Source: Streptomyces sp. NBC_00341 (lineage in GTDB: Bacteria; Actinomycetota; Actinomycetes; Streptomycetales; Streptomycetaceae). From it: 64,000 bases of DNA. Position 1 is the stretch's first letter. Each line of letters begins with the position of its first letter. A program made the position numbers and the translations under genes. Below the pieces are notes generated by a model that had not been told where the DNA came from, ran no database searches, and was given only the letters and a program-made list of their open reading frames with translations. The stretch is from assembly GCF_041435055.1 (NCBI RefSeq), contig NZ_CP108002.1, forward strand, positions 2,170,001-2,234,000. Direction: 5' to 3'. Positions 8,646 to 17,162 of the stretch are shown one piece after another.

Positions 8646-9338
8646 TCAGACGTCGTCGAGGCCGCGCTCGATGGCGTACCGCACCAGCTCCACCCTGTTG
8701 TGCAACTGGAGCTTGCCCAGGGTGTTCTGGACGTGGTTCTGGACGGTGCGGTGCGAGATGACCAGCCGCTCCGCGATCTGCTTGTACGAGAGCCCCTTGG
8801 CGACCAGCCGCAGCACCTCGGTCTCCCGGTCCGTGAGCTCCGGGGCCTTCGGCTCGTCGGAGGCCGCCGGGGCCGGCTCGGAGGCCAGCCTGCGGTACTC
8901 GCCGAGTACGAGACCGGCGAGGCCGGGGGTGAAGACCGGATCGCCGGCCGCGGTGGAGCGGACCGCCTCGGTCAGCTCCTGGGTGCTCGCGGACTTGAGC
9001 AGGTAGCCGGTGGCGCCCGACTTGACCGCCTCCAGCACATCGGCGTGCTCGCCGCTCGCGGAGAGCACCAGGACCCGCAGCCCGGGGTGCGCGCCGACGA
9101 GCTCCTTGCAGACCTGGACGCCCGGCATCCCGGGCAGGTTGAGGTCGAGGACCAGGACGTCGGGGGTGACGGCACCGGCCCGGCGGACCGCCTGGGGGCC
9201 GTCGCCCGCGGTCGCCACCACGTCGAACCCGGACTCCGCGAGGTCGCGGGCGACCGCGTCGCGCCACATCGGGTGGTCGTCGACCACCATCACCCTGATC
9301 GCCCGCTGCGGGGCACCTGCTTCATGTGCTGCGTTCAT
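8646..9338 (-). CDS. macR: NarL/LuxR-family response regulator (MacR-like)
   Basis: 230 residues. The receiver domain has an acidic pocket (Asp20, Asp21) and phospho-acceptor Asp65 in LVLDLNLPG. The C-terminal LuxR helix-turn-helix reads LTDRETEVLRLVAKGLS. Its start overlaps the end of the kinase gene by 4 bp, so the two are translationally coupled. Position beside pfkA and the DUF5931-like kinase matches MacR of the S. coelicolor MacRS system, which controls membrane morphogenesis genes. The name rests on this synteny and my recall of the literature. Confidence 0.85.
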   Translation of the reverse strand: MNAAHEAGAPQRAIRVMVVDDHPMWRDAVARDLAESGFDVVATAGDGPQAVRRAGAVTPDVLVLDLNLPGMPGVQVCKELVGAHPGLRVLVLSASGEHADVLEAVKSGATGYLLKSASTQELTEAVRSTAAGDPVFTPGLAGLVLGEYRRLASEPAPAASDEPKAPELTDRETEVLRLVAKGLSYKQIAERLVISHRTVQNHVQNTLGKLQLHNRVELVRYAIERGLDDV

Positions 9339-10561
9339 CGGACCGAACCCGCCTTCCCCCGTGAAACCTTCGGAACCTTCAACTCGACCTCGGTGCCCTG
9401 GCCGGGCACCGAGATCAGCTCTGCCGTACCGCCGAGCTCCCGCAGTCTGCCGCGTATCGACAGGGCCACCCCGAGCCGCCCCTCGCCCTCGGCCTGGGCG
9501 AGCCGCCCGTCCGGGATGCCCGGCCCGTCGTCCCGGACCGTGACGATCACCTCGTCCGGCCAGTCCTCGACCAGGATCCAGGCCTGGGCGCCCTCCCCCG
9601 CGTGCACCCGGACGTTGTCCAGGGCGGCGCTGACCGCGGCCGCCAGCTCCATCGCCGCCGGGGGCGGGAGCAGCACCGGGGCGCCGGGCTCCGCGAAGCT
9701 GATCCTGGATCCGGCGTGCGGGGCGAGCAGGGCGCGCAGATCGGTCTCGCCGGGTGCGCCGGGCTCTTCGTCGTCCGCCTCGACGGTACGCACCACGGCG
9801 CCCTCGGCCGCGTCCTCCGACACCCGGGTGGGCGGCACCAGGCCGCTGGAGACCAGGGTGCGCAGGGCGACCTCCTGTTCCCCGGCCATCCGGCCCAGCT
9901 CCGCGGCCTCGCCGCCGAGCGCCGTACCCCGTCGCTGCACCATCGCCAGGACCTGGAGGACGCTGTCGTGGATGTCGCGGGCCAGGCGTTCCCGCTCCCG
10001 GGTGGCGGCCTCGATCTCCAGGGCGCGGGCGAGGGTGCGCTCACTGGCGCGGGCCACCTCGACGACGTAACCGATCGCGATGGAGGCGACCCAGACCAGC
10101 AGAACGTTGTGCAGGGTGTCGCGGCTGGGTTCGGCGCGCTCGACGAGGTTGGCGGCGGCGACGAAGGTGGAGGCGAAGGCCGCCCACCGCCAGCCGCCCT
10201 TGATCGCGAAGGCCAGCACGGAGCCCGCGGTCCAGATGGACGGCAGGGTCGGGCCGTCCATGTGCTGGGCCTGGAAGTCGGCGAGCGGGGTCAGCAGGAT
10301 GCCGGCGAGGGCGAGCGCGAGATCGGTACCGAGGAAGCGCTTGGTGCAGGCCACCGCACCGGAGACCTTCGGCAGGGTGGCGAGCGTCCAGACGGCCATG
10401 ACCGTCAGGAAGGCGACGGCCACCCAGGGCCGTTCGTACTTGTCGCGTCCGAAGACGGCGAGCAGGATCGCGTAGAGCATCGTCAGAATGCGGTAGGCGG
10501 TCAGGGCACGCCACAGCGGCTGCTCGACCGACATCCGCACGACCCGCACGCGCTTGGCCAT
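9335..10561 (-). CDS. macS: Membrane sensor histidine kinase (MacS-like)
   Basis: 408 residues. The N-terminal half (about 20-170) has roughly five or six hydrophobic segments and no large extracellular loop, as in DUF5931 (MacS family) kinases. A HisKA_3 dimerisation helix follows with phospho-acceptor His198 in RDIHDS, then a HATPase domain with DNVRVH and DDGPGIPDG. It signals to the response regulator encoded immediately downstream with a 4-bp overlap. The acyltransferase gene ends 36 bp upstream on the same strand, so a three-gene transcript is likely. The input signal is not evident. Confidence 0.85.
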   Translation of the reverse strand: MAKRVRVVRMSVEQPLWRALTAYRILTMLYAILLAVFGRDKYERPWVAVAFLTVMAVWTLATLPKVSGAVACTKRFLGTDLALALAGILLTPLADFQAQHMDGPTLPSIWTAGSVLAFAIKGGWRWAAFASTFVAAANLVERAEPSRDTLHNVLLVWVASIAIGYVVEVARASERTLARALEIEAATRERERLARDIHDSVLQVLAMVQRRGTALGGEAAELGRMAGEQEVALRTLVSSGLVPPTRVSEDAAEGAVVRTVEADDEEPGAPGETDLRALLAPHAGSRISFAEPGAPVLLPPPAAMELAAAVSAALDNVRVHAGEGAQAWILVEDWPDEVIVTVRDDGPGIPDGRLAQAEGEGRLGVALSIRGRLRELGGTAELISVPGQGTEVELKVPKVSRGKAGSVR

Positions 10562-10597
10562 CTTCTTCTCCCCCGCCCCCGACCGACCGGTGCCCGA

Positions 10598-11362
10598 TCA
10601 GGCGCCGCCGCGGTCCTCTTCCGTACCCGGGCCGGAACCGGACGCGGTCCGCTTGGCGGCCTCCGCCTGCCGCTTCGCCTCGTCCGCGAGCTGCCGCTTG
10701 GCGGCGGTCGCGTAGATGTCCACGTACTCCTGCCCGGAGAGCCTCATGATCTCGTACATCACCTCGTCGGTGACCGAGCGCAGGATGAAGCGGTCGCCCT
10801 CCATGCCGTGATAGCGGCTGAAGTCGAGCGGCTTGCCGATCCTGATCCCCGGACGCATCAGCTTGGGCATCACCTGGCCGGGCGGCTGGATCTTCTCCGT
10901 GTCGATCATCGCGACGGGGATGACCGGCGCCCCGGTCGCGAGCGCCACCCGGGCGAGCCCGCCGGGCTTGCCCCGGTAGAGGCGGCCGTCGGGCGAGCGG
11001 GTGCCCTCCGGGTAGATACCGAAGAGGCCGCCGCTCTCGATCACCTCGATGCCGGCCTTGATCGCCGCCTCGCCGGCGCCCCGGGCGCCGGAGCGGTCCA
11101 CCGGGAGCTGGCCGACGCCCTTGAAGAAGGCGGCCGTCAGCTTGCCCTTGACGCCCGGCGCGGTGAAGTACTCCGCCTTGGCGATGAAGGTGACCTTCCG
11201 GTCCAGGACGGCGGGCAGGAAGAAGGAGTCGGAGAACGACAGATGGTTGCTCGCGAGGATCGCCGGTCCCTGCGCGGGGATGTTCTCCAGGCCCTCCACC
11301 CACGGCCTGAAGGCGAGCTTCAGAGACCCGCCGATGGAGAACTTCATAGCGCCGTAGATCAA
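10598..11362 (-). CDS. PlsC-type 1-acyl-glycerol-3-phosphate acyltransferase
   Basis: Lysophospholipid acyltransferase family enzyme, 254 residues. The catalytic HX4D is His40-Asp45 (NHLSFSD) and the substrate motif is IYPEGTR around Glu119. The last ~35 residues are a charged tail. TTG at 11362 is chosen because AGGAGG lies 8 nt upstream; the next in-frame ATG at 11347 is too far from it. The M. tuberculosis syntenic gene is Rv2182c. It may complete phosphatidate or acylate a mannolipid; substrate is not decided by sequence. Confidence 0.85.
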   Translation of the reverse strand: MIYGAMKFSIGGSLKLAFRPWVEGLENIPAQGPAILASNHLSFSDSFFLPAVLDRKVTFIAKAEYFTAPGVKGKLTAAFFKGVGQLPVDRSGARGAGEAAIKAGIEVIESGGLFGIYPEGTRSPDGRLYRGKPGGLARVALATGAPVIPVAMIDTEKIQPPGQVMPKLMRPGIRIGKPLDFSRYHGMEGDRFILRSVTDEVMYEIMRLSGQEYVDIYATAAKRQLADEAKRQAEAAKRTASGSGPGTEEDRGGA

Positions 11363-11557
11363 CTCGGGTGCCTCCTGTGTGCTGTCCGACAGACCCTAAC
11401 CCGTCGGGCCTCCCCTGCTCCTGCCCGGCATGGCACGGGGTACCCGGCCCGTGCCGGTGACGGCCCTGGTCGGTGTCGGTCCGGTCGCGTACGGTGAAGT
11501 AATCCTCTGCACTCCCCCCTTTCGCTCCCCTCCGAGCCTCACGAACAGGAGACCCCG

Positions 11558-12337
11558 GTGCCGGTCCTCCCTGGAGCCGAGCCGTTCCGCCACGAGGGCG
11601 GAGAGGTCGGCGTCCTCCTCTGTCACGGATTCACCGGTTCCCCGCAGTCGCTGCGCCCCTGGGCCGAGTACCTGGCGGAACGCGGGCTGACGGTCTCGCT
11701 GCCGCTGCTCCCCGGACACGGCACCCGCTGGCAGGACATGCAGGTGACCGGCTGGCAGGACTGGTACGCGGAGGTGGACCGGGAGCTGCGGTCACTGCTG
11801 GAGCGGTGCTCCCGGGTCTTCGTCTTCGGGCTCTCCATGGGCGGCGCCCTCGCGCTGCGGCTCGCGGCGAAGCACGGCGACGCGGTCCGGGGTCTGGTGC
11901 TCGTCAACCCGGGCAACAAGGTGCACGGTCTCGCGGCGCACGCGCTGCCGGTCGTCCGCCATCTGGTGCCGACGACGAAGGGACTGGTCAACGACATCGC
12001 CCTGGGGAGCTCCGAGGAGATCGGCTACAACCGGGTGCCGCTGCACGCGGCCCACTCGCTGCGGAAGTTCTTCCGGCTGGTCGACGCGGAGCTGCCCCAG
12101 GTGACCCAGCCGCTGCTGCTCCTGCACAGCCCGCAGGACCACGTGGTGCCGCCCGCCGACTCGGCCCGGATCCTGAGCCGGGTCTCTTCGAGGGACGTCG
12201 AGGAGATCCTCCTGGAACAGAGCTACCACGTGGCGACGTTGGACCACGATGCGGAGCGGATCTTCGACGAGAGCTACTCGTTCATCGGCCGCCTCGCTCC
12301 GAGCGTCGGGAAGAAGGGGAGCACGTCCGGTGGCTGA
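11558..12337 (+). CDS. Est30-like carboxylesterase / monoacylglycerol lipase
   Basis: Small alpha/beta hydrolase of 259 residues. The triad is Ser93 (GLSMGG), Asp194 (SPQDHVV) and His224 (SYHVATLD), within one position of the triad of Geobacillus Est30. The oxyanion region HGFTGSP is at 23-29. No signal peptide, so cytoplasmic. GTG at 11558 follows AGGAG. It is divergent from the acyltransferase gene and overlaps the next gene by 8 bp. Confidence 0.85.
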   Translation: MPVLPGAEPFRHEGGEVGVLLCHGFTGSPQSLRPWAEYLAERGLTVSLPLLPGHGTRWQDMQVTGWQDWYAEVDRELRSLLERCSRVFVFGLSMGGALALRLAAKHGDAVRGLVLVNPGNKVHGLAAHALPVVRHLVPTTKGLVNDIALGSSEEIGYNRVPLHAAHSLRKFFRLVDAELPQVTQPLLLLHSPQDHVVPPADSARILSRVSSRDVEEILLEQSYHVATLDHDAERIFDESYSFIGRLAPSVGKKGSTSGG

Positions 12338-13007
12338 GCACAACGCGGATCGCGCGGGCGGCGAGGAGGAGCGCGAGCCGCTCCCCGCCGAGGGAGCGGC
12401 CGTCCCCGATGACGGCGGCGCACCACCGCCGGAGGCCCCGGGCGCGGACCGGGGCGGCGACGGGGAGCGCCCGGTGGACGAGGACGCGGTCTGGGAGGCG
12501 ATCGTCGCGGGGTACGGCGACGAGCCGCCGGACCCGCCGGGCGCCAGGCCGTTCCGGTCCATCGAGGACGTGGCGCTGCTGGAGGACGGTCCGCTGACCG
12601 CCCTGGACCCGGACAAGGGCATCGGCAAGCGCCCGCCCAAACCGCCGGAGAAGCCGCTCGGCAGCTCGGTGGTGTTCGCCCCCGGTGTCGGCGCGGGCCC
12701 GCGCGACTACGAGCCGGCGGAGCCTGCCGCGGGTGACACGGACGACGACGACAGCGGCGAGGGGCACTTCGTACCGCCGGAGCCGCCGCCGCTGCCGGAG
12801 GCCGATGTCACGGCGAAGTTCGCCTGGCTGGCTGTCATCGGCGGTCCGGTCCTGCTGCTGCTCGCGGTGCTGCTGCGCTGGGAGATGACCTGGTGGCTGA
12901 CGACGGTCTGCGTCGGCGGTTTCCTGGGCGGCTTCGTGACGCTGGTGGCGCGGATGGAGCACGACGACGAGGACGGCGACGACCCCGGCCGCGGCGCGGT
13001 GGTCTGA
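12330..13007 (+). CDS. Acidic membrane protein, function unknown
   Basis: 225 residues. Residues 1-165 are acidic, proline-rich and low in complexity, with a DTDDDDSGEG stretch. Two adjacent hydrophobic segments follow (~168-210), then a short acidic tail. GTG at 12330 overlaps the esterase stop by 8 bp and has GGGGAG upstream, so the pair is translationally coupled. No catalytic motif is visible. It looks like a conserved Streptomyces envelope protein; I cannot assign a function. Confidence 0.75.
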   Translation: MAEHNADRAGGEEEREPLPAEGAAVPDDGGAPPPEAPGADRGGDGERPVDEDAVWEAIVAGYGDEPPDPPGARPFRSIEDVALLEDGPLTALDPDKGIGKRPPKPPEKPLGSSVVFAPGVGAGPRDYEPAEPAAGDTDDDDSGEGHFVPPEPPPLPEADVTAKFAWLAVIGGPVLLLLAVLLRWEMTWWLTTVCVGGFLGGFVTLVARMEHDDEDGDDPGRGAVV

Positions 13008-13062
13008 GCGGGTCCCCTGCGGGGTGCGGCGCCCGCTCGGAGTGGTTGCCCCTTTCCGGGGC

Positions 13063-13505
13063 GCGGGGTTCCGTCCTCAATCGCCGGACGGGCTTGGGTG
13101 GCGCGGGTGCTCCGCGTGCGGGGCCGCCTGCCCCGGTGGTGGGGGTCCGGGGTCCCTCCGGGGCGTCTCCTCAAACGACGAACGTTCGGCGGGTACGCAA
13201 ACGAACCCGGGTATCCGTTCGTCGTTCTGCGGGGACTCCCCTGCACGCCCCCGAACCCGCCCGTCGCGCGTCTGCGACAGTCGTATCGCCGGTGTGCAGA
13301 CGCGAGTGATGCAGGGGTGGGGACGTGCAGGGGAGTCCCCGCAGGAAATGGCGTACGACCCGGGTCCCTCTCGTACCCGGGTGAACACGCCATTTCTGAG
13401 GAGACGCCCCGGAGGGGCACCACCCCCCACCCACCGGACCAGGCGCACCCCGCACGCGGAGCACCCGCACTCAAGCCCGTCCGGCGATTGAGGACGGAAC
13501 CCCGC
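13063..13505. repeat. Nested palindromic intergenic element, ~443 bp
   Basis: The 530-bp gap after 13007 holds no credible gene but a stack of exact inverted pairs: 13063-13096 with 13472-13505 (34 bp), 13103-13123 with 13448-13468 (21 bp), 13154-13173 with 13397-13416 (20 bp), 13228-13247 with 13324-13343 (20 bp) and 13267-13275 with 13296-13304 (9 bp). Two side hairpins sit at matching places on the arms: 13174-13183/13217-13226 and 13345-13354/13387-13396. The whole could fold as one branched hairpin. The outer 34-mer resembles a sequence seen between genes in many Streptomyces genomes. Open frames on both strands here are by-products of the symmetry. Confidence 0.9.
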
Positions 13506-13530
13506 ACCACAGCAACCCGCACCACAGCAA
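13501..13530. repeat. 15-bp tandem repeat, two copies
   Basis: CCCGCACCACAGCAA occurs at 13501-13515 and 13516-13530, followed by a partial third copy. It abuts the right end of the palindromic element and precedes the stop of the phosphatase-family gene. Confidence 0.85.
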
Positions 13531-13539
13531 CCCCGCACC

Positions 13540-14301
13540 TCAGGCGCGTCGCACCGTCGGCACCCTCAGCGCTGCCAGCACCGGCAGATGGTCGGTCGCG
13601 GCCAGCAGGTCGGCCCCGGAGATCCCGGGCAGTCCCGTCGGGACCCCGCAGCCGAGCACCTCGATGCCGCCGGTCGTGAAGAGCGCGTCGATCCGCCGGC
13701 CCGGCCCGTGCGACGGGAAGGTGTGCTCGCCGCCCCGGGGCCGTACCGCCCAGCAGTCCTGGAGCCGGCCGGCCAGCCGCCGGAACGCCGGCCCGCCCGG
13801 TGCCTCGTTGAGGTCGCCGCCCACCACGGCGTGCTCCACGCCCATCGCGTCCAGCCGGCCCAGCAGCGCCTCCGCCTGGGCGAGGCGTTCCGTGCGGTCG
13901 AGGCTCAGATGGCAGCTCAGCACCCCGATCCTGGCGCCGGCGATCCTGACCACCGCGGTGGCGAAGCCCCTGCGGTGCAGGCCCGGGGTGAGCGGCAGCA
14001 GGATGTCCTCGGTGCGTTCCACCGCGACGCGCATCGAGCAGAGCAGCAGCGGTCCGGCCGCGGTGGCTCCGCCGCCGAGGACCACCAGATCACTGGCGCG
14101 CGCGAGCCGGGCGGCGGCCTTACGCCAGCGGAAGAAGCGCGGCGCCTCCTGGATGAGGACCAGATCGGGCGCGCAGGCGCGGATGACGCGGACCAGGGCC
14201 TCGAAGTCGTCGCGCATCGACCGGATGTTGTAGCTGAGCACTCTGATGACGGCCGAGCCGTCCTGCTCGGTACGGGATTCTGGCAGCGACGTCATGACCA
14301 T
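13540..14301 (-). CDS. Endonuclease/exonuclease/phosphatase (EEP) family protein
   Basis: 253-residue EEP-fold phosphohydrolase. In order: LSYNIRSM (metal/phosphate Asn), LIQEAP (metal Glu), SCHLSLD (His), GGDLNEAPG (Asp and Asn) and the terminal ATDHLPV (catalytic Asp-His). Members act on nucleic acids, phosphoinositides or sphingomyelin; substrate here is unknown. No signal peptide. ATG at 14301 has TATCGT 7 nt upstream (14309-14314), suggesting a leaderless start; the in-frame GTG at 14310 overlaps that hexamer. Confidence 0.8.
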   Translation of the reverse strand: MVMTSLPESRTEQDGSAVIRVLSYNIRSMRDDFEALVRVIRACAPDLVLIQEAPRFFRWRKAAARLARASDLVVLGGGATAAGPLLLCSMRVAVERTEDILLPLTPGLHRRGFATAVVRIAGARIGVLSCHLSLDRTERLAQAEALLGRLDAMGVEHAVVGGDLNEAPGGPAFRRLAGRLQDCWAVRPRGGEHTFPSHGPGRRIDALFTTGGIEVLGCGVPTGLPGISGADLLAATDHLPVLAALRVPTVRRA

Positions 14302-14318
14302 GCCGGTCACGATACGAC

Positions 14319-14358
14319 GGACGCCCGCCGCGCCCCGAGAGGGGCGCGACGGGCGTCC
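14319..14358 (-). terminator. Terminator after glkA
   Basis: Outer stem 14319-14327 with 14350-14358 (9 bp), inner stem GCGCCCC/GGGGCGC (14330-14336 with 14341-14347) and loop GAGA. It lies between the glkA stop and the start of the EEP gene. Confidence 0.8.
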
Positions 14359-14380
14359 GGTGTGTCCGTGTCCGGTCGGA

Positions 14381-15322
14381 TCAGCCCTGCCGGGCCAGGT
14401 CCGCCGCGCCCACCAGACCGGCCTTGCCGCCCAGTTGGGCCGCGAGGACCTGGGCGTGCGGACGCCACTCGCCGCCGATCAGCCAGCGCCGGAACGACTT
14501 GCGGATCGGGTCGAGGACGAGCTCGCCCTCGTCCGAGACGCCACCGCCGACGATGAACGCGGACGGGTCGAACAGCGAGGCGAGGTCGGCCAGTCCGGCT
14601 CCGGCCCAGCGGGCCAGCTCGCGGAACGAGTCGACGGCCACCGGGCAGCCCTGCCGGGCGGCCTCGCTGATGTGCTTGCCCTCGATGCCCTCGACCGTGC
14701 CGTCGCCGAGCGCCAGCAGGATCGTGGCGTTCTCGGGGGTGGCGTTGGCCCGCTGCTTCGCGTACCTGACGAGCGCCCGCCCGGAGGCGTACTGCTCCCA
14801 GCAGCCCTGGCTGCCGCAGCCGCAGAGCAGACCGTCCGGGACGACCCGGATGTGGCCGAACTCGGCGGCCACGCCGAAGCGTCCGCGGCGCAGCTTGTTG
14901 CCGATGATGATGCCGCCGCCGAGGCCGGTGCCGAGCGTGATGCAGATGACGTCGTCGTGGCCCTGGCCGGCGCCGAAGCGGTATTCGCCCCAGGCCGCCG
15001 CGTTGGCGTCGTTCTCCACGACCACCGGGAGGCCGACGCGCTGCTCGACCTTGTCCTTCAACGGCTCGTGCCGCCAGTTGATGTTCGGTGCGAACAGCAC
15101 CGTGGCACGCTTGTCGTCGACATATCCTGCCGCGCCGATGCCGACCGCCTCGACCGGGTGCCCCTCGCTCGCGCCGGACACCGCCGCCGCGATCGCGTCC
15201 ACGATGCCTTCGGCCGTCGGCGGGGTCGGCACCTTGAAGGTCGAGAGGATGTGGCCCTCTTCGTCGACCACTCCAGCTGCGATCTTCGTGCCGCCGATAT
15301 CGACGCCGATGGTGAGTCCCAT
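14381..15322 (-). CDS. glkA: ROK-family glucose kinase
   Basis: ATP-dependent glucokinase, 313 residues; in S. coelicolor GlkA is also the central player in carbon catabolite repression. Phosphate motif DIGGTK is at 8-13, catalytic Asp105 lies in ENDAN, and the ROK zinc site comprises His157 (GHIRV), Cys167, Cys169 and Cys174 (CGCGSQGC). ATG at 15322 follows GAGGGA with 3-nt spacing. The SCO2127-type gene lies 73 bp upstream on the same strand, the arrangement known from S. coelicolor. A strong hairpin follows. Confidence 0.95.
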   Translation of the reverse strand: MGLTIGVDIGGTKIAAGVVDEEGHILSTFKVPTPPTAEGIVDAIAAAVSGASEGHPVEAVGIGAAGYVDDKRATVLFAPNINWRHEPLKDKVEQRVGLPVVVENDANAAAWGEYRFGAGQGHDDVICITLGTGLGGGIIIGNKLRRGRFGVAAEFGHIRVVPDGLLCGCGSQGCWEQYASGRALVRYAKQRANATPENATILLALGDGTVEGIEGKHISEAARQGCPVAVDSFRELARWAGAGLADLASLFDPSAFIVGGGVSDEGELVLDPIRKSFRRWLIGGEWRPHAQVLAAQLGGKAGLVGAADLARQG

Positions 15323-15395
15323 GAATCCCTCAGTTTCGGTCGAGCCCCGCTGGGGCAACCGTACCCGAGGCCGGGCCCCGTCCTGTCGGCGCCGG

Positions 15396-15854
15396 TCAGT
15401 CCAGGTCGATCTGTTCGCCGGTGTCCGGCCCCTCGTCCCGGGGGTCTGTGGCGTCGTCCGCCTTCTTTTCTGTGCCCGCCGGGTCCCCCGCGCCCTGGGT
15501 CCAACGGCGTTCCTGACCCTCGACGGCCGAGCGGTAGGCGGCGAGCAGTTCACCGCCGGCCGCGGCGATGTGGTCGAAAACGTCCGGATTGCGCTCGATG
15601 ACGGGCTCGACCGCGGACTTCGCCTGCCGGATGACCTGCTGGACCGCGCCCTGGGCCGCCACGCCGAACAGCGGCGACTGGAGGGAGGAGACCTTGTCGG
15701 CCACCGCGTCCACCAGCTTGCGCAGCTCCTCTGCGGCGGAGCCGGGCGGCGGACCGTACTCGGCACGGCGGCGGGCCTTCTCGGCGGCGAGGTCCTCGGC
15801 GCAGGCCTGGGCCCACGCGTCGTCGTCGGCGGGACGATCGGTGGCTTCGCTCAT
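15396..15854 (-). CDS. SCO2127-type small acidic protein upstream of glkA
   Basis: 152-residue hydrophilic protein with no catalytic motif or membrane segment. A charged helical N-terminus (~10-40) is followed by amphipathic helices (to ~115) and an acidic tail ending GEQIDLD. ATG at 15854 is chosen because AGGAG lies 6-7 nt upstream; an extension to 15893 lacks a ribosome site. In S. coelicolor the gene in this place, SCO2127, affects glucose sensitivity and catabolite repression together with glkA. The mechanism is unknown. Confidence 0.8.
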   Translation of the reverse strand: MSEATDRPADDDAWAQACAEDLAAEKARRRAEYGPPPGSAAEELRKLVDAVADKVSSLQSPLFGVAAQGAVQQVIRQAKSAVEPVIERNPDVFDHIAAAGGELLAAYRSAVEGQERRWTQGAGDPAGTEKKADDATDPRDEGPDTGEQIDLD

Positions 15855-15937
15855 GGCGGACTCCTGCGACGTGGGTGGCCGGCGGCCCGGCACACGGGAC
15901 CCGTACCTACGACGTTACCCGAACGGCCGGGAGCCGT

Positions 15938-17158
15938 TCAGCCCGTCCTGGGCCACAGGTCCGGGTCGGGCGTGAACCGGACCCGCAGCACCCCGTCGGT
16001 GAGCGCGGCACCCGAGACGGTGCAGCGACGCAGCGCGGACTCCAGGGGCACGATGCGGTGGAACGGGCCGACGGTGAGCAGGAGTTCGCTGCCGCGGCGG
16101 ACCAGCTGGAGGTCCTTCTTGACCGCTCCGGGCAGCCGCAGGCACCACACCAGTATCCCGTCCGGGCCGTCCGGCGCCTCGGACTCCTCGATCCACCAGG
16201 GATCCTCGGCACGGCCGGCCCCCCGGTCGTCCACGGCCACGGCCGGCGCCGCGTCCCCGCCGGTCAGGGCGACCAGGGCGGTGAAGTCGTCCGGGTCCTG
16301 CGGGTCCCGGCCCAGGTGCGGCAGCTCCCGCGGCGGGGCTTCGGCGGCCCACTCCTCGCGCCAGTGGTCGAGGCACTTCTCCTGCTGCGCCGCGAGCGCG
16401 GCGAACCAGGGGTCACTGGAGTGCCGGGGCAGTACCCGGTTGGCCACCAGGGCGTCGACGCGCAGCCCCTGCAGGGCGAGTCCGGTACGGGCGGCGCGCA
16501 GCGCGTCCTCCGCGGCCGGACCGGGTTCCGCGACCAGCCGGAGGGTGGTGGCACGGTCCTCGATGAGGGCCTGGACCTCCGCGAGTTCGGCGTCGCGCCG
16601 GGCGGCGGCCTCGTACAGCCACTGGGCGGGCATGGGCACGCCGGCCAGCTGGGCGAGCATCGGGCGCAGGGCGCGTGCGGCCTGGCGTTCCTGGGGCAGC
16701 AGCCGGCGCAGGTAGCGGCGCAGCTGTTCGGGCAGGGCCAGTACGGCGAGGGCCTCGCGCAGCGGCGGCAGGTCGACGACGAGGAGGTCGTAGCCGTCGC
16801 GGGACCAGTCGCCACGGGCGGCGCGGCGCAGGCTCTGCAGGAGGGCGAGCTGGCCGCTGCCGGGGAGTTCGGTGAGTTCCTCACCGTCCAGCCGGTTGCC
16901 GCCGAGCAGGCCGAGCACTCCGGACAGCTGGTCCTGGAGGGCGAGGAGTTCGGCGCGGAAGTGCTCCGCGGAGTCGGTCCGTACGGACCACAGGGTGTCG
17001 GTGACCTGTGCGGGCTCGGTGGCCACGGGGAAGCCGGGTATGTCGTCCGGGGAGATCAGCAGGGTGCGGGCGCCCCGGCGGGAGCCGGCCAGCGCGGTCG
17101 CCGCCGCGACGGTGGTACGGCCGGCGCCGCCGGGGCCGGTGACCAGGACCGTACGCAC
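15938..17158 (-). CDS. ArsA/GET3-like ATPase with altered P-loop
   Basis: 406 residues with the ArsA-family layout. The N-terminal nucleotide loop reads GPGGAGRTT (8-16), whereas the family rule is GKGGVGKTT: both signature lysines are gone and Arg14 replaces the P-loop Lys. Switch-like DLLVVDLPP and the C-terminal anion-transporting ATPase tail (DLWPRTG) are present. GTG at 17158 lies 4 bp after the SRPBCC stop, so the genes are coupled. M. tuberculosis has the same pair (Rv2184c/Rv2185c). Whether it hydrolyses ATP is open. Confidence 0.8.
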   Translation of the reverse strand: MRTVLVTGPGGAGRTTVAAATALAGSRRGARTLLISPDDIPGFPVATEPAQVTDTLWSVRTDSAEHFRAELLALQDQLSGVLGLLGGNRLDGEELTELPGSGQLALLQSLRRAARGDWSRDGYDLLVVDLPPLREALAVLALPEQLRRYLRRLLPQERQAARALRPMLAQLAGVPMPAQWLYEAAARRDAELAEVQALIEDRATTLRLVAEPGPAAEDALRAARTGLALQGLRVDALVANRVLPRHSSDPWFAALAAQQEKCLDHWREEWAAEAPPRELPHLGRDPQDPDDFTALVALTGGDAAPAVAVDDRGAGRAEDPWWIEESEAPDGPDGILVWCLRLPGAVKKDLQLVRRGSELLLTVGPFHRIVPLESALRRCTVSGAALTDGVLRVRFTPDPDLWPRTG

Positions 17159-17162
17159 CGGG

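Noticed and set aside
11406..11420. Possible second copy of the dispersed repeat (GGGCCTCCCCTGCTC)
   Set aside because: Only 15 nt match the copy at 30734-30778 and the characteristic GAAGCTGAGAGCTTG part is absent.
8536..11557. MacR operator (TGAGTAC-N2-GTACTCA) around macRS
   Set aside because: I looked for the published palindrome near the operon and did not find it, so autoregulation through it is not supported.
13024..13538. Several overlapping open frames on both strands
   Set aside because: They are mirror images produced by the nested palindrome; the products resemble each other because the DNA is its own complement.
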